In this document: piece after piece, positions 6,469 to 6,570 of the stretch
Layout of the letters: the number at the start of each line of letters is the position of its first letter
Numbering within the stretch: the first letter of the stretch is position 1
Assembly: GCA_009782165.1 (NCBI GenBank)
Contig: WQUH01000079.1
Location: 1-6,570 of the forward strand
Origin: Pseudomonadota bacterium
GTDB taxonomy: Bacteria; Desulfobacterota; Desulfobulbia; Desulfobulbales; Desulfobulbaceae
Length of the DNA: 6,570 bases
Reading direction: 5' to 3'
The notes under the pieces: generated by a model
What the model was told of the DNA's origin: nothing
Databases searched by the model: none
What the model saw: the letters and a program-made list of their open reading frames with translations, nothing else
Translations under genes and position numbers: made by a program

Positions 6469-6493
6469 AGATGCGGATGCTGGACATGGGTGT

Positions 6494-6508
6494 GTGTATA
6501 GCATACAC
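6494..6508. promoter_or_regulatory. Operator-like dyad over the lysA -10 element
   Basis: GTGTAT and ATACAC form a perfect 6-bp inverted repeat around a 3-bp centre, covering the whole -10 hexamer. The position suits a repressor site, but the regulator is unknown and part of the symmetry comes from the -10 itself. Confidence 0.4.
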
Positions 6509-6523
6509 TTCTCCCTGAAGCAA
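6495..6523 (-). promoter_or_regulatory. Sigma70-type promoter of lysA-rsmE
   Basis: On the minus strand, -35 TTGCTT (6523-6518) and -10 TATACA (6500-6495) are separated by the ideal 17 bp, and TGC directly before the -10 makes it an extended -10. Expected start near 6488 gives a leader of about 48 nt. Confidence 0.65.
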
Positions 6524-6570
6524 CCGCCGGAGGCAGCGGCATTGCCGACAAGGCCAGGGCGGGAAGGAAA

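Noticed and set aside
6524..6570. Weak CCGC/GCGG stem at the right edge as a terminator of an upstream gene
   Set aside because: Only a 4-bp stem with no T tract, and too close to the window edge to judge.

Overview
This is a gene-dense, GC-rich stretch of a bacterial chromosome. It holds five recognisable protein genes, all housekeeping: a partial molybdopterin adenylyltransferase (mogA), an EF-G-type translation GTPase (fusA paralogue), the lipid II flippase murJ, the 16S rRNA methyltransferase rsmE and diaminopimelate decarboxylase lysA. I see no tRNA, rRNA, insertion sequence, prophage or CRISPR array. The GC richness, the Gram-negative-like MurJ, the anaerobe-style LysA (CENND active-site motif) and the Moco gene suggest an anaerobic proteobacterium-like organism, possibly Desulfobacterota. 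That placement is inference and not proven by any single feature.

Layout: mogA (1-488, minus, running off the left edge) follows fusA (488-2551, minus) with a one-base TAATG stop/start overlap, so the two form one operon. A 294-bp divergent region (2552-2845) separates fusA from murJ (2846-4453, plus). It carries a strong sigma70-type promoter reading toward fusA and a leader of about 228 nt with several inverted repeats. murJ converges on rsmE (4432-5169, minus), and their 3' ends overlap by 22 bp through a 10-bp palindrome. rsmE lies 10 nt behind lysA (5180-6439, minus), with its Shine-Dalgarno sequence starting on the last base of the lysA stop codon. lysA has a clear promoter of its own at 6495-6523.

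The genes do not form one pathway. MurJ and LysA both touch peptidoglycan: MurJ flips lipid II, and LysA consumes meso-diaminopimelate to make lysine. EF-G and RsmE both touch the ribosome. MogA belongs to molybdenum-cofactor synthesis. The most interesting points are the EF-G paralogue, which lacks the catalytic histidine of its G3 motif, its structured leader, the palindromic gene-end overlap and a dyad lying over the lysA -10 element. I found no convincing sign of an undescribed defence, mobile or biosynthetic system.
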